Shown: positions 46,557 through 57,331 of the stretch, piece by piece
Numbering within the stretch: the stretch's first letter is position 1
Layout of the letters: each line of letters opens with the position of its first letter
DNA from: Rhizoclosmatium globosum
Lineage: Eukaryota; Chytridiomycota; Chytridiomycetes; Chytridiales; Chytriomycetaceae
Assembly: GCA_002104985.1 (NCBI GenBank)
Contig: MCGO01000066.1
Location: 124,001-188,000, forward strand
Direction: 5' to 3'
Length of the DNA: 64,000 bases
Made by a program: the position numbers and the translations under genes
Notes under the pieces: generated by a model
Database searches by the model: none
What the model was told of the DNA's origin: nothing
Seen by the model: the letters and a program-made list of their open reading frames with translations, nothing else

Positions 46557-47711
46557 ATGAATGTCCGCGCAGCTCGGGACTTCATCTTTCATCTAACAGG
46601 ACCTCATTATAAGCCAAACCATTGCACCGAAGCTGACTTAACCCTCGAAGAATCCAACAGCAACCTAATCAACCCACACTACACACACTCCACCACCACC
46701 CTCTCAACCCTCCCACCAGAACTAATCGAACTCATTTTCAGCTTCCTATCCCCTCTCCACGCCCCCAAATACACCCGCTTGAACCGCAGAATCAACGAAT
46801 GCCTCTCAACACCCCACTTTGCACTCGAAAACCTCTCCCACACAGTCCCAAAACCAATCCCAACAAACAAAACCAGCACTCGAATATTAACATCGTATGA
46901 CCGTGCGTGGTTCGTCTGGCCGAAACAGTATCAAGAAGCATACGCGCGTGGATGGTTACGGGACGCTAGGAAACTAGAGTGGGGATCAAACAAGATTTCT
47001 GGTGTGATTCCAAGCACTATTGGCGCGTTGACGGGGTTGCGGAGTCTTTTGTTGCATGATAACTGGTTGCATGGCCGTATTCCCGCGCAAATTGGGTTAC
47101 TTAAGGAACTGGAGGAGTTGTATTTGAATGATAACAGCTTAAGTGGTGAAATCCCTAAAGAGATTTCGGGATTGTATTTGAAGCTGTTGATTCTGTTTCG
47201 GAATTGTTTGAGTGGATCTATACCGTCTTCTTTGGGACGGATGCAGAGTTTGGTGTATTTGGATCTGTCGAGTAATTTGTTGAGTGGGAGTGTACCAGTT
47301 GAGATTTGCAGGTTGTCGAATCTGCAATATTTGAATTTGTCGGCGAATCAGTTGTCAGGAAGGATTCCAGCTGAGATGAGTAACTTGAAAGAACTCCAAG
47401 TTCTTGATTTGAGTCATAATAAGCTAGAGGGGTCTATTCCTGCAGGATTTGGGTCAATGCGGAATCTTGTCTGTTTGTGTCTACACGCGAATTGTTTGAG
47501 TGGGGCTGTGCCGATAGATCTATTTGGACTCGAACAAATGGAGCTTGTGCTGCTTCTCACTGGAAATCAAGTGTTTTTGGAATATGATTCCGCTGGGATT
47601 GTTGCGCGGTCTCGGGTGTTTGCGTTGCTTCAAGAGTTTGAGGTGAATGAAGCCACTGATGTTGTACATGGGCTTCCTGATCGAGGCGTTATATTTTATG
47701 CCGATATTTAA
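46557..47711 (+). CDS. F-box-like, leucine-rich repeat protein
   Basis: 384 codons, no intron. Near residues 45-90 there is an F-box-like segment (STLPPELIELIFSFLSPLHA followed by RLNRRINECL). From about residue 145 there are seven plant-type 23-24-residue LRRs of the form L-x2-L-x-L-x2-N-x-L-S-G-x-I-P: HDNWLHGRIPAQIG, NDNSLSGEIPKEIS, SSNLLSGSVPVEIC, SANQLSGRIPAEMS, SHNKLEGSIPAGFG. No signal peptide or TM is apparent, so cytosolic. F-box/LRR proteins usually recruit targets to SCF ubiquitin ligases; that role here is an inference. Confidence 0.8.
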   Translation: MNVRAARDFIFHLTGPHYKPNHCTEADLTLEESNSNLINPHYTHSTTTLSTLPPELIELIFSFLSPLHAPKYTRLNRRINECLSTPHFALENLSHTVPKPIPTNKTSTRILTSYDRAWFVWPKQYQEAYARGWLRDARKLEWGSNKISGVIPSTIGALTGLRSLLLHDNWLHGRIPAQIGLLKELEELYLNDNSLSGEIPKEISGLYLKLLILFRNCLSGSIPSSLGRMQSLVYLDLSSNLLSGSVPVEICRLSNLQYLNLSANQLSGRIPAEMSNLKELQVLDLSHNKLEGSIPAGFGSMRNLVCLCLHANCLSGAVPIDLFGLEQMELVLLLTGNQVFLEYDSAGIVARSRVFALLQEFEVNEATDVVHGLPDRGVIFYADI

Positions 47712-47749
47712 GCTTCTTTTCTTAAATAAGTTTCAATTGAAAGATCATA

Positions 47750-49703
47750 ATGGCAGGAGAAGCAACGCCACTCGCCCGTCCTTGGCAGACCTCCAACGGG
47801 CTCAAGTCCTCGACCAAAGGCTTCATAGTATTGGCAGTTGTACTTGTGATGATTGTAGCCCAAACAGAGCTTGTTGCAACAAAGTGGGAGCAACGCCAGC
47901 CAACTTCTTCTTCTCGATCCTTGTTCACCTGTCCCCAACTTGGACCTTTGAATCCATCAAAGGGAAGCAAAACCTGGCTTGATCGTTTCGAAAGCAGGGA
48001 CTTTGTGAATGCGGCTGTTGAGGTATCTTTGAATCATCCTTCATGGATACTGTAACCTAAACATCATTTTCTATCTTCGCCTAGCGCTTCTCTGGAGCAA
48101 TTCAAATTCCAACTGAATCATTTGACAACGTGAAAGTAGTCCACTCCACCAAAATCCAAGAAGACAATTTCGTGAGGTTCAAGGACCACCTCCTAACCTC
48201 ATTCCCAAAAATGTAACCGCCACATTCTTTAAATATTCCCCTACCCTCACCCACTTATTTTAAACTCAAACAGCCGTGACACATTAAACCTAACCATCAT
48301 AAACACCCACTCCCTCCTCTTCACATGGCAAGGCACATCCCCCACAACCGCACCCCTCCTCCTCATGTCCCACATGGACGTCGTCCCCGTCCTCCCCGAA
48401 ACCCTCTCCCAATGGACACACCCCCCCTTCTCCGGCCACATCGACCACCCCAACGACTGGATATACGGCCGCGGATCCGTCGACACAAAGGGAACCGTCA
48501 TGGCATCCCTCGAAGCCATTGAATCTCTCCTCGCCGTTGGGTTCACGCCTCGTGCGACTGTGTATGTCTCGTTTGGGCATGATGAGGAGAAGGGGGGGTT
48601 TGCGGGTGCAAAGGAAGTGAGTAAGTATATGGAGAATGTGCTTGGGTTGGGTGGGAGGGTTGGGATGGTTGTTGATGAGGGGTTGGATAGTTTTACGGAG
48701 GAGGAGGAAGGTGGTGGGGTTTCGGTTGTGACTGTTGCTGTTGCTGAGAAGGGGATTGCGACGTTTGAGGTTGTGGTGGAGACGCATGGGGGCCATAGTT
48801 CTGTTCCGCCGAGGAATACGGGGGTTGGTGTTATGGCGCAGATTGTTGCGGCTGTAGAGGCACGGCCGTTTCCGGTTGTGTTGTCGGAAAGGAATCCGTT
48901 TTTGAGGACGGTTGTTTGTAAGGATGAGTATGCGGGTGTGGTGGATACAATCGTGCGAGAGGGTTTGAGAGGGTTTTATGAGGGCGGGAGGGAAGTGCTG
49001 GCGGAATACCTTGCTTCAAAGTCGCTTGCGAGTCGGTATCGTATGGCGACATCACAGGCAGTCACTAAAATCAATGGTGGATTGAAGTCAATGCGTTGCC
49101 GGAAGTTGTTACGGCATATATTCAGGATCGCGTTAGTGTGGACTCTAGTACTGCGGAGGTACTTGATGTCACGTGGAAGAATATTCTGCCCGTCGCTAAG
49201 GAGCTTGGGTTGGGGTTCAAGGTGATTAACATTGATGAAATTGTGTATGAGTGGGTTCCGCCAGCTGGAAGTAACGTGGGGAACGTCACTATAACGCTTC
49301 CACTCACTGGATTAGAACCAAGTCCAGTCAGTCCAACTGACAACGACGCTTGGAGAGTGATGGAAGGAACCATCCATTCAGTTTATGAGGAAGCAGGAAA
49401 GAAGGTGATTGTCGCACCAGGATTAATGAATGGAAACACGGACACAAAGTTCTTTTGGGGATTGAGCAAGAACATTTATCGATTTGGTAAGCGTTTTAAG
49501 TGATTGAATCAAGAGTATTAATTGGTCAACAGCACCAGTAATGGGAGGGGAAGGATACCATACTGTGAATGAACGAGCCAGTATCAAAGGGTACGCGCTT
49601 ATTTGCTATTTGAATCAAGGACTGATTTTCTTGTAATTTGAATAGGTACATCAAGGCAATTAAGTTCTATCATGAGTTGATTCGAAACTATGATGAAATC
49701 TGA
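47750..49703 (+). CDS. M20 metallopeptidase, carboxypeptidase S-like (one frame break)
   Basis: Exons 47750-48022, 48085-48212, 48274-49496, 49533-49590 and 49646-49703. The N-terminus has a single membrane anchor (GFIVLAVVLVMIVAQTEL), as in vacuolar carboxypeptidase S. Zinc and catalytic motifs: LLMSHMDVVP (H-x-D), GRGSVDTKG (Asp), FGHDEEKGGF (Glu-Glu), VVDEG (Asp) and the late His in GGEGYHTVNE. At about 49084 the frame shifts by one base between TKINGG and EVNALPEVVTAY, where family members read straight through. Either a recent 1-bp deletion or an assembly error; the rest is intact. GC-rich codon use in the third exon differs from neighbours. Confidence 0.85.
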
Positions 49704-49886
49704 TGTTTTGAGGAATCGTCTTCTTCTTCTCATATCCTTAATAAAACGTCTTTAGCACGTCAACTTACTGTTATATTCTTTCATGAAAATGTTTCTATGA
49801 CAACCTCAACCTTCGTTATTCCTCCTTCACTTCGCTCATAAAGCCCTCACTTTAATATTCAACCCCTTTTCTCTCTTTAATTTAAT

Positions 49887-50335
49887 TTATTGACTCTCAG
49901 CAGCTTTGCGTTTCGCCTCTTCCTCCGCTTCTTTCTTCTTACTAAGTTCCCAAGCTTTCGCCTCGTCAGGAAACTTTGCGGCATATCGTTGAAGACAAGA
50001 AGAGTGCGAGTATTTGTAGAGAGAGTAACCGACAATAGTTGATACTGTTGTATTTATCGATTGTTTTAGTGAGTTGATGAGGAAGGAAAGGGAGACACAA
50101 CTCAACTGCCGAGTAGCACTGGAGCAACGGTCTTGTTTCGTTTCATCAGATCAGGGTATCGTTGACGGACTCTGAGGAAAGTGAAAGTGAAGCTATTGTT
50201 CGGGTGTGTTACCACTACTACCACTAATACCAAGTACACTACGCACCCCCAAAAGGCAGCTGAACCACCCACAATCAGCGCATGGGAAGAACACCGATCA
50301 AGTGCCTGTGAAAAGGAAGCAACAGCCTCACCCAT
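49887..50335 (-). CDS. Small OCIA-domain-like protein
   Basis: Three exons, 50335-50247, 50171-50107 and 50044-49887, give 103 residues; introns are 75 and 62 bp and phases fit. A first segment, RCSSHALIVGGSAAFWG, is followed by RYPDLMKRNKTVAPVLLG and then a membrane-like ISTIVGYSLYKYSHSSCLQRYAAKF. The pattern (Cys, hydrophobic, GY-x-(L/G)-K-x-S-x-x-x-C-x-x-(K/R)(F/Y)) resembles OCIA-domain proteins of mitochondria or endosomes. It ends with a charged helix rich in Lys, Glu and Ala. OCIA assignment is tentative. Confidence 0.55.
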
Positions 50336-50381
50336 TTCTTTCTTTCTTTCTTCTTTCTTCTAAACAAACAAACAAAACCAA

Positions 50382-52146
50382 ATGAACTCGAACAAGTTCG
50401 CCACCCTCTTTGCCTCACTGCGCACAAAACTATCTTCTTCTTCAAGTGAATGCACTTTAGTCAGAGAGGTTGTTGCTGACAAATCAGCACCTACTAGTAC
50501 TTGTGCTCAGAAAGAAGAAGAAGAAGAAGGCGAAGTACTCGAGGCTGTCCAAGTCGAAGTTGGTTTCAAACGACCTCTTTTCGACGATCCACCTTTGATT
50601 CAACAACAACAACAAAAGAAGAAACGAGTACGAACAAGAAAGAAGTTGGATTCAGTGGACCTGTATCTATCCCACAAATACCTTCTCTCGCAAGTACGAC
50701 CACTCTTGAACCACCTTCAAATCAGTCGATTGCCACTCAGAAACCACATCAAAAGTACATTTGCATCGTCTGTTCCCTCAAAGGCACCCACTTTTCAAAC
50801 AACTGCGACAACCCACATGGTTCCCCGCCCGATCCAAAGTATCTCTGTGTCATTTGTAAAGTACCTGGTCATCATGTGAAATGGTGTCCAGTCAAACGAG
50901 GCGGGAAATCAAGTGGGACTGCGCAGTCTTGTTTGGATCAAAAGGAATGGACGGGTGTTGGATTGAATCAGGATAATCCATTTGCAAAGTACTTGAATCC
51001 TCAGTCATCTTCTCTTCAGCTTTCTGTCTCGTCTTTGCCGACTTCGACTTCGACGTCAATGCATCATTCACTCCCACCGAATCCGTCAGCGAATACGTCG
51101 GCGAATCTATTTAATTCAAATTCTATGCATCAGTCAAACTATATTCCATCGAATAATACGTCGGTTTATTCTGTCAATGCCACTGGTCTCTCGTCATCTG
51201 CTTTGATTCCTCCACCACAAACATTCACACAACCGTCAACGGCACAGCTCCCGACTCTCTCATTCCAACCTCCGAAACTCGAAGAACCAAAACTCACTGC
51301 ATCCCTCTTCCTCTCCTACCTCTCCACCTCAAACTCTGCTGATACTTACACATCAACACCATCTGAACTATCCCAACCATCTGAACCATCAGAAAAACAA
51401 CAATCCCCGGAATCTCAATCAACAGGAAACACCTTATACGCCCCAACATCCTCCTACGCCACCACACATCGCTCCCCCTCCCCACCACCACCCCCTTCCA
51501 CCTCAACCTCAACCCACCCCAAAAACCCGCACCCAAAACCGCATGCAGATTCTTCTCAAAACCAGGCGGCTGCACATCCGGCGCCCTCTGCCGCTTCTCC
51601 CACACCCCTTCAACAACCCCCTGCGCATTCCACCACCTCCACCCCCCATGCACGAACCCCTCCTGCGCGTACTCCCACGCAGAATTGAGTGCCGCTGAGC
51701 TGCGTGCGTTGAGGGAGGAGCATCGCGTGTTTAAGGAGGTGAAGAGGGGTGAGATGCAGAAGTGGCGTGTGAGGAATGAGGTTCTGGATGCAGTGAAGGA
51801 ATTGGTTTCGGTGGGTGGGGTGGGGGGTGGGGAGGGTGTGATGGTTGCTGCGGTTGTTGATAGGGTGTTGCATGAGAAGCTTGGTATGGATTTTGGGGGC
51901 GTTGGGAGGGCTGGGGAGGTTGAGAGGCGGGAGAGACGGAGGAATGGGTGGAGGGAGGAAGGGAAGGGGGGTGGTGTTGGTGGGGAGATGAGTATTGCTG
52001 GGGAGGGGAAGGGTGGAGTTCCGGAGTGGATTAGGGAGTTGAGGAAGGAGGCTTTTGTTTTGGGGGAGGAAGGTGTTGGTGGTCGAATTGAGGAGGGAAC
52101 GGGGTTGAGTTCGTTGGGTGGAGCTTTGATGAAGGAAATGAATTAA
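50382..52146 (+). CDS. Zinc-knuckle plus tandem CCCH zinc finger protein (frame-broken)
   Basis: Probable RNA-binding protein read in three frames. The start MNSNKFATLFASLRTKL (50382) leads through an acidic and Gln/Lys-rich part. A frame change near 50600-50660 enters the segment with two zinc knuckles, CIVCSLKGTHFSNNC and CVICKVPGHHVKWC (about 50760-50890), then a long Ser/Pro-rich region. Around 51480-51540 the frame changes again; in the new frame are two CCCH fingers: C-x8-C-x5-C-x3-H (CRFFSKPGG... CRFSH, 51544-51602) and C-x8-C-x4-C-x3-H (CAFHHLHPP... CAYSH, to about 51682). A charged helix and Gly-rich tail end at 52146. No GT lies in the second switch region, so an intron is unlikely there and an indel is the simplest reading. 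Confidence 0.6.
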
Positions 52147-52347
52147 TTTATTAGTTATGTTATTAATATAGTATGAATATATATGTCAATATTAATAGTA
52201 ATTTGACACCTACTGAGTTCGGCGTTTGACAGCTTCAACCCTTCAAACAAAAACATCAAAACCAAAGCAACGACCCCACCACACGCGCTCGGCGTTTTTT
52301 GCATCGTTTCCCACCTATTCAAGAAATCTCCTGTCGAAAATATCACC

Positions 52348-54160
52348 ATGAATATCAGCATCTTCCTGTTACTGATACCGTACCTTCAAGATGCAACCGC
52401 ATTCCCAGTCTCAATGCGAGCCAAAATGGTACGCAGAAAAGAACATATCGTGAAAGTACACAAACCGTATCCGCATCAACGCGTCCCGACTACAACTACT
52501 ATCGAACCTATTGTGACTACAACTGTCCCTGTAACGTCAACGGATCAGGGTACGACGTGTATTCCAAGCGTGACTGAAGTGGAAGGTGTGAAATCAACAC
52601 TTCCTTTAAGTAGTTAGATGGAGTATTGAATGTAAATGTATAGGAACCTCAACGAAACCTCGATTCAGGCCGCGGACTTCGGGGAATAAAGGGTGGGCAC
52701 CTGTTGGAACTACGGAGCCGATTTGGACTGATACTGGTATGCTTCTTTTAACAATCACGAACAGTTTATTAATGAGGGATAATGTTAGAACCAGTCCCAA
52801 CACCAACCACATCAAGTTTCGGGACTGAAAATGTTGTTTCAAGCACAACGTCTAGTTCTGTCGATACATCGAGTGCAACAGATTTCGGACCGACTCCAAC
52901 GACGAATTCGTGGGGAACAGAGGCGGCGACAACGACCACGTCTTTGTTTGTGCAACCTTCGAATTCGGCGACTGAGTCAGACGGGACGACGTCGGTGGCG
53001 GTTACGGCTTTGAATACTACGTCAGTTGTGGAAACAGCGACTGAAACGACGGTGAAGCCGAGGAAATATGTTATTCCTGTGGGACCCACAAAGACACGTC
53101 CAAAGTATCAGCCGAGGACGTCGCCTGGGAACCCTGGATGGGCACCGGTGGAAACTACCACTGTTTCAACGGAGACGGAGGTTGTGACAGGTAGAGTTGT
53201 TTATTTTAAGTGGTATTGGCTGATATGTTTTGTGGGGTAGAGCCAACAACGACAGTTGAGCCGAAGAAGTATGAAGTTCCCACAGTTCCACCTTTTTCGA
53301 ATGAACCATCGTCAACGGAGATTGTTCCACAGCCTCCTACATCTGTTGTTCCGTCTGTGACTGAACCTAGTCCTATTCCTCCACCCTTTGAACCGACTAC
53401 AACGGATTACACGCCTCAACCCCCGATTATTCCAGCACCATCTGTTACTGAGCCAATCTCTGTGCCTCCACCACCTCAACCCAGTACAGATGTGATTCCT
53501 TCACCAACAACAGATACAATCACTCCACCGCCGTTTGTGATTCCATCACCAACTGAGCCAAGTCCCGTCCCTCCACCACCTGAACCTACAACCGACTATA
53601 TTCCTCCACCACCTACCACAGAACCAAGCCCAAGCCCACCTCCGCCTCTTGACCAAACCACAACAACCTGCACAGATAAATCAACACCAACAGACACTCC
53701 ACCACTACCCCCACAACAACAACGCGTAATCCCTCCGTCACCACCACAAAACCCATGCCCTCCAACCCACGGATCCTCCTGCCAACTCCAAAGCGACCCC
53801 CTCCTAACAACATTCTACGGCGCCTCTGTAACCCTCTCAACGCCTGGCATCGTAACCCTCGTAAACACCCCAGACTTTGGCCTCACCGCGACGTTATCCT
53901 CGCATTGGAGTAATAACCGCGTTGCAGACGTTGTCGTAGTGGACACGGTAGAGTACAGGTGTGGGAGCGACGTGAGGACGCTTGATGGGACGATTGGGAT
54001 GGAAGTGTTGCAGTGTTGGAGTGGGGAGTGTGCTTCTGTTACGTGTAAGGCTGTTTTGATGGGGTCGTGGGATCCTGTTAGTCATGTTCAGGTTCAGCAG
54101 GTTGTTTATGGAGGTGTACTGGGGATTGGTGGCGCGTGTTTTGGTGGTGATACTTGTTGA
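52348..54160 (+). CDS. Secreted Thr/Ser/Pro-rich mucin-like protein
   Basis: Exons 52348-52549, 52644-52736, 52789-53190 and 53241-54160, all in phase 1, an arrangement that allows module shuffling. A signal peptide (MNISIFLLLIPYLQDATA) is followed by a basic patch, then long Thr/Ser-rich and PPP-EPTT-rich tracts suited to O-glycosylation. GNKGWAPVGTTE and GNPGWAPVETTT are two copies of a short module. The last about 110 residues form a Cys-containing domain (CPPTHGSSCQ, YRCGSD, LQCWSGECASVTC, GGACFGGDTC) that may be a small folded adhesion domain. Likely cell wall or extracellular. No named family is recognised. Confidence 0.7.
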
Positions 54161-54240
54161 ATATGTTGAATGTCGAGGATTACTTTATTTATATTTTATT
54201 TATATTTGGTGTTTAAATAACGAATCAGTGTTTTGTATTA

Positions 54241-55146
54241 TTAGTCTTTTGATTTGGATGTTCCTGTACTTTTTGAGTTGATTTTTGTTCTCCTGGCTTT
54301 TGAATTCTGTTTGTCGCGAAGGAGGGCGAATTTGAGACCAACTTGAATGACGAGATATAAAAGGGGACCCAAATTGTTTATATGCAGGCTTATAGTGAAG
54401 GCTAAAAGTGTCATGTTAGGGCCAAATGTATTTGCCCATATTGAATACAACACATAGAACGTGAGCCAGAACTCAATGCATATGAATGAAGCAACGCCAA
54501 ACCAAGATATGATTACAAGATTCTTGACATCCAATTGGTCATTGACTCGACTAACAGACCAAAGGTAATAGATGTAAACTCCCGTAACTAACAAATCAAA
54601 CGAGCCCATCAAAACGTCAATCAATATTGACTGGATATTCACAATCATGATGAATAATTCCAAATCGTCGTTTAATATCGGCAGATAAAAGGAGACGTTG
54701 GACAATGCAAAGAGAATGGCTTGCTCCACCTGAAGAAGCGCGTACAACACAATGAACACAACAAGAAACGGCTGAATCCAAGGTATCGTTGATTTTATAA
54801 CGGGGAGGCCACGGTTCCACGTGTACACGACAATCAGATATTGGAATATGGCTGAAAAGGTGCCCGACAGACAAATATAAATGACCGTTAGTTCTGGGTC
54901 TGCACAAAACGCGTACAGATATTGAAATATGACGCCAAGAAAATTACTGATAATCATGGAAATTAGGAGTATGTTGAAGCTGGTGAAGATGGATTTCCTT
55001 GTTGAAACAGCTTCTTGAAAGCAAAGGAGAGCAATGGATAAAAGGAAGAGGGCGGTGAAGACTAGAGTGATCCATGTGTCTATGTTGACTACTTCGTTAT
55101 ATGCATCGTTGTATGGAATGGCTGTTGTGTCATTGAAGGAACTCAT
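54241..55146 (-). CDS. Seven-TM receptor-like protein 4 of the cluster
   Basis: 301 residues, single exon, N-terminal glycosylation site (NDT). Motifs: VYTWNRGLPVIKS after TM3, NLVIISWFGVASFICIEFWLTFYVLY for TM6, NNLGPLLYLVIQVGLKFALL in TM7. Compared with the other blocks, RYG before TM6 is WFG here and in the next gene, marking these two as a sub-branch. The tail is short and Lys/Ser-rich (KINSKSTGTSKSKD). The downstream neighbour on the opposite strand is convergent, with about 80 bp between the two stop codons. Confidence 0.8.
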   Translation of the reverse strand: MSSFNDTTAIPYNDAYNEVVNIDTWITLVFTALFLLSIALLCFQEAVSTRKSIFTSFNILLISMIISNFLGVIFQYLYAFCADPELTVIYICLSGTFSAIFQYLIVVYTWNRGLPVIKSTIPWIQPFLVVFIVLYALLQVEQAILFALSNVSFYLPILNDDLELFIMIVNIQSILIDVLMGSFDLLVTGVYIYYLWSVSRVNDQLDVKNLVIISWFGVASFICIEFWLTFYVLYSIWANTFGPNMTLLAFTISLHINNLGPLLYLVIQVGLKFALLRDKQNSKARRTKINSKSTGTSKSKD

Positions 55147-55234
55147 TTCCCTTTTATCGCATTGTTCATAGAAAGATTTACATGCGTCAACCAGAAGATA
55201 CTATTACGTTACAACCAAAAGATTGACTTTATTG

Positions 55235-56176
55235 TTAATGAGTTGCATCAAATTCGTTCGCTTTTCCCGGTATTAGATCGCTGAATCGTAGAGCTACGTT
55301 GATGATTTTTGAGTTAGATCTACTGTCGCCATCATCTTGAAGCAGTGCCCACTTCAGTCCAACTTGAGCGACCAGGAACAATAAAGGACCTAGGTCACTT
55401 ACATGAAGACTGAATGAATATAAAAAGATGGATATAGTCCGGTCTGAGTCATAAGACCAAACTGCATAAAGAACGTAGAGAGTCAACCAGAATTCGATGC
55501 AAACAAAGGAAATTACGCCAAACCAGGATATGACGACAAGTTTTCTAACATTAAGCTCGTTGTTCATGTTTCTTATAGACCACAGGTAGTAGATATAGAC
55601 TGCAGTGATGAATGCGTCGAAAGAGGCGATTGATACTTCAATAGCAATCGTTTGTATCCTCACAATTTGATCCAATAAGTCAAGAGGTAAATTTACGTTT
55701 GACATAGAGAACGCAATGTTGTCAAGAGTAAACACAATAAGCTCGCTGACTTGAAGAATTCCATAAAACACCAGAAAAGCAACCAAATAAGGCGAAATCC
55801 ATGAAATCGTAACTTGAATCACCGGAAACCCTCGGTTCCACGCGTATAAAACAATTGAATACTGGAATATAGTTGAAAAGACTGATGCAATGCAAAGGTA
55901 AATCACAGACAATGTTGGATCCAGACAGAAAGCATAGATGTACTGGAATATCATTCCAACGCAGTTGCTTATAATCATGGTTAAAAGAAGTACGTTAAAA
56001 ACGCTGAACGTCTTTCTTGGTCTATTTGAGGCTGCGTTCGAAAGCGCTTCACGAACAAGAAGGACAGCGAGGATTATCAGAAGTAAAATAGATACAGCTA
56101 GTGTGGTCCAAAAATCAATTGTTGTCGCTTCGTTGTATGGTTCAAGGTAAGGAGATTCAGTGGCATTTGAGCTCAT
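55235..56176 (-). CDS. Seven-TM receptor-like protein 5 of the cluster
   Basis: Start MSSNATESPYLEPYNEA (56176) preferred, with an upstream Met at 56197 possible. The N-terminus has a glycosylation site (NAT) and the IDFWTT box before TM1 that recurs in the block. Motifs: LYAWNRGFPVIQV, KLVVISWFGVISFVCIEFWLTLYVLY, SDLGPLLFLVAQVGLKWALLQDD. It pairs with 54241-55146 by the SWFG motif. It lies 89 bp upstream of that gene on the same strand. Confidence 0.8.
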   Translation of the reverse strand: MSSNATESPYLEPYNEATTIDFWTTLAVSILLLIILAVLLVREALSNAASNRPRKTFSVFNVLLLTMIISNCVGMIFQYIYAFCLDPTLSVIYLCIASVFSTIFQYSIVLYAWNRGFPVIQVTISWISPYLVAFLVFYGILQVSELIVFTLDNIAFSMSNVNLPLDLLDQIVRIQTIAIEVSIASFDAFITAVYIYYLWSIRNMNNELNVRKLVVISWFGVISFVCIEFWLTLYVLYAVWSYDSDRTISIFLYSFSLHVSDLGPLLFLVAQVGLKWALLQDDGDSRSNSKIINVALRFSDLIPGKANEFDATH

Positions 56177-56230
56177 TTTTCTATTGTTCAAATTCATTCA
56201 GAAGTTTTCATTAAATATAAGCATATAAGT

Positions 56231-57160
56231 TTATTTACAGTCGCTTTTCTTCTGTTTTTGGGTATTGTCGTTTGAATTTGATTGACGTTGAACGAAAGTA
56301 TCTGGTTTGTGTTGGTAAAGTACATCATTTTTAAACAATTCCCATTTCATAGCAAGTTGAACGATCAGATACAAAATAGGACCTAAGTCACAAATATGTA
56401 AGCTTATTGAATAAGTTTGGAGTGAAATAGGAGGCAGTGGCGCGTTCAACCAATACGTGTAAAGAACAATGAAAGTGAGCCAGAACTCAAGAGCAATGAA
56501 TGACACGATTCCAAAACGGGATAAAATAACGAGCTTTTTGACATCAACATGGGCGTCGCGAAGTTTGTATAAATAGATGATGTAAACACAGAAAACAAAG
56601 ACATCAAATGAGCCCACAAGCACATCGATAGCAACATTCTGATTGCTGACTATGGTAATAAAGAGACCCCAGTGCTCATGCATAATTAAAAGATACATTG
56701 CCAAAGAGGACAACGTGAAGAATATGAATTGACTGATCAATAACAATCCAAATAGCGCAAGAAACACGGCCAAATACTTTTCGACCACAGGAAAAGTCGC
56801 TTGAATAACAGGAATCCCACGATTAAGAGTATATAATACAAGCAAGAACTGAAAGATTGTGGCAAAGAAAAAGCATAAACAGTCGTAAACCACTATTGAC
56901 ATCCAATTCGTGCTTTGATAATATATAAACTGAAATATAGTGCTTAATAGATTGGAGAGAGTCATTGCTACAAAGAGAACATTGAAACCGGTGAAGATTG
57001 AAGTTCGATTCATCCGTTTGGGTTGTTTCCAAGCAATAACAAAAAATAGAATCAATAACACGATGGACGAGGCTGTGGTGGTCCAAAAGTCTATAACTGT
57101 CACTCGATTGTACTCATAGTAGAAGTCTGCGGCGATGCTATCGGAGGTGGTATTGTTCAT
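56231..57160 (-). CDS. Seven-TM receptor-like protein 6 of the cluster
   Basis: 309 residues, single exon. N-terminus MNNTTSDSIAADFYYEYN carries a glycosylation site. The box VIDFWTT precedes TM1. After TM3 it reads LYTLNRGIPVIQA, a Leu replacing the usual Trp. KLVILSRFGIVSFIALEFWLTFIVLY and CDLGPILYLIVQLAMKWELF follow. The tail contains Gln/Asn/Ser repeats (QRQSNSNDNTQKQKK). Confidence 0.8.
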   Translation of the reverse strand: MNNTTSDSIAADFYYEYNRVTVIDFWTTTASSIVLLILFFVIAWKQPKRMNRTSIFTGFNVLFVAMTLSNLLSTIFQFIYYQSTNWMSIVVYDCLCFFFATIFQFLLVLYTLNRGIPVIQATFPVVEKYLAVFLALFGLLLISQFIFFTLSSLAMYLLIMHEHWGLFITIVSNQNVAIDVLVGSFDVFVFCVYIIYLYKLRDAHVDVKKLVILSRFGIVSFIALEFWLTFIVLYTYWLNAPLPPISLQTYSISLHICDLGPILYLIVQLAMKWELFKNDVLYQHKPDTFVQRQSNSNDNTQKQKKSDCK

Positions 57161-57331
57161 TTGATTGTTTTCATTGTGATTGAATTCTGAAACCTCAAAT
57201 CTGATGAAGAAGAATATTCCGTCAGATTTTATTTACAAATCACTCTTGAGTAGATTTTAAAATGCCCTTCACTCGTGGTTTTTTTGCAATCAAATTTTGA
57301 AGCTGATCGGTTCGTTAAGATGCAAATGCCA

